A stretch of DNA of 13,950 nt from Gammaproteobacteria bacterium (GTDB taxonomy: Bacteria; Pseudomonadota; Gammaproteobacteria; Chromatiales; Chromatiaceae): contig JAGVUH010000287.1 in the NCBI GenBank assembly GCA_019136395.1, positions 1 to 13,950 on the forward strand. Direction: 5' to 3'. The number at the start of each line of letters is the position of its first letter. Position 1 is the stretch's first letter. Position numbers and translations under genes: made by a program. Below the pieces are notes generated by a model that worked only from the letters and a program-made list of their open reading frames with translations, was not told the origin of the DNA and made no database searches. This document shows, piece after piece, positions 13,681 to 13,950 of the stretch.

Positions 13681-13862
13681 CGCCAGCGCGGGTATCCACA
13701 GGAAGGCGCCTGAGAAGCCTCCAAGCCATCGGAGTGTCGCCGTGCTCAGGATGCGAAACGGGACTTCCCGGAGAGTAAACCGGGGCCTTGCCGCCGTTTA
13801 GGCAGATGTTTGTTTTCTCCGTTTGCCGCCTGGTTTCCCGGCGGTGCCACAATATCTCTGCC
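13681..13862. other. Stretch between membrane gene and intron end
   Basis: Contains the probable lost 5' part of the membrane gene (frame open to 13797) and the 3'-exon side of the group II intron. A hairpin CCGCC/GGCGG (about 13827-13844) is visible. No further gene is supported. Confidence 0.4.
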
Positions 13863-13950
13863 ATGCGACGGTTCGGCCTCCGGCTCCTCGCAGAACCGGA
13901 CTTGGCGTGTTACACCATCCGGCTCCCAGCCTGAGTCTTCCACCAAGGGA
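13863..13950 (-). ncRNA. Group II intron 3' end (domains V and VI), continues beyond the window
   Basis: On the minus strand, 13925-13893 forms a canonical domain V: GAGCCGGAT pairs with GTCCGGTTC (9 bp, including the conserved AGC catalytic triad), a 2-nt AA bulge, a 5-bp upper stem GGTGT/ACGCC and an AAC loop. Downstream, TGCGA...TCGCA (about 13890-13864) makes a domain VI-like stem containing a candidate branch A in CGAACCG, and the intron would end in AT at 13863. The rest of the intron, including any reverse transcriptase, lies past 13950. It is in opposite orientation to the 5' intron fragment at 7227, so the two are separate events. Confidence 0.75.

Noticed and set aside
13343..13864. 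173-residue minus-strand frame at the right end
   Set aside because: It mixes intron, exon and out-of-frame membrane-gene sequence; the hydrophobic frame at 13369-13680 has better protein character.

Overview
The window looks like accessory DNA from a GC-rich proteobacterium. Purple sulfur gammaproteobacteria (Chromatiaceae-like) are my best guess, from the type of operon genes plus abundant IS, IscB and group II intron debris, but no marker gene settles it. Base composition is uneven. The left part (about 1-5300) is clearly more AT-rich and carries a GIY-YIG protein, an IS5-family element and a long leucine-rich-repeat gene. From about 5400 onward the DNA is very GC-rich with strong G/C third-position bias.

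Layout. 3-1289: 5'-truncated gene for a GIY-YIG protein whose domain is internally duplicated. 1490-1885 plus 3097-3150: decayed second copy of the ARPP-1/DUF6569-like gene that is intact at 5502-6494. It is split by a complete IS5-family element (1886-3096) with recognisable inverted ends and a CTAA target duplication. 3155-5224: LRR protein with 24 uninterrupted 21-residue repeats and an almost perfect cysteine ladder. 5502-6494: intact ARPP-1-like gene.

6586-8115 is a scrap heap in which unrelated fragments abut: the 5' end of an AddB/PD-(D/E)XK-nuclease-like gene, the 3' end of an iscB gene, the 5' domain-I part of a group II intron, and on the minus strand a frameshifted phage structural-type gene with a possible small membrane-protein remnant. 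An intrinsic terminator at 8088-8112 lies just before the next gene.

8146-13215 is the most coherent block. It holds a hypothetical protein, a NERD-nuclease/SF1-helicase fusion, a GTPase with a hydrophobic DUF697-like C-terminal region, and a second GTPase with an N-terminal membrane hairpin. The last three genes overlap by 4 and 8 bp, so they are very likely one translationally coupled unit joining DNA processing to membrane-associated GTPases. I regard this as the best candidate for an undescribed system, possibly defensive. A small multi-pass membrane gene lies convergently on the minus strand (13369-13680), and the right edge (13863-13950, minus) is the domain V/VI end of another group II intron whose body lies outside the window.

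No tRNA, rRNA or CRISPR array was seen. All family calls rest on reading motifs by eye; no database search was possible.
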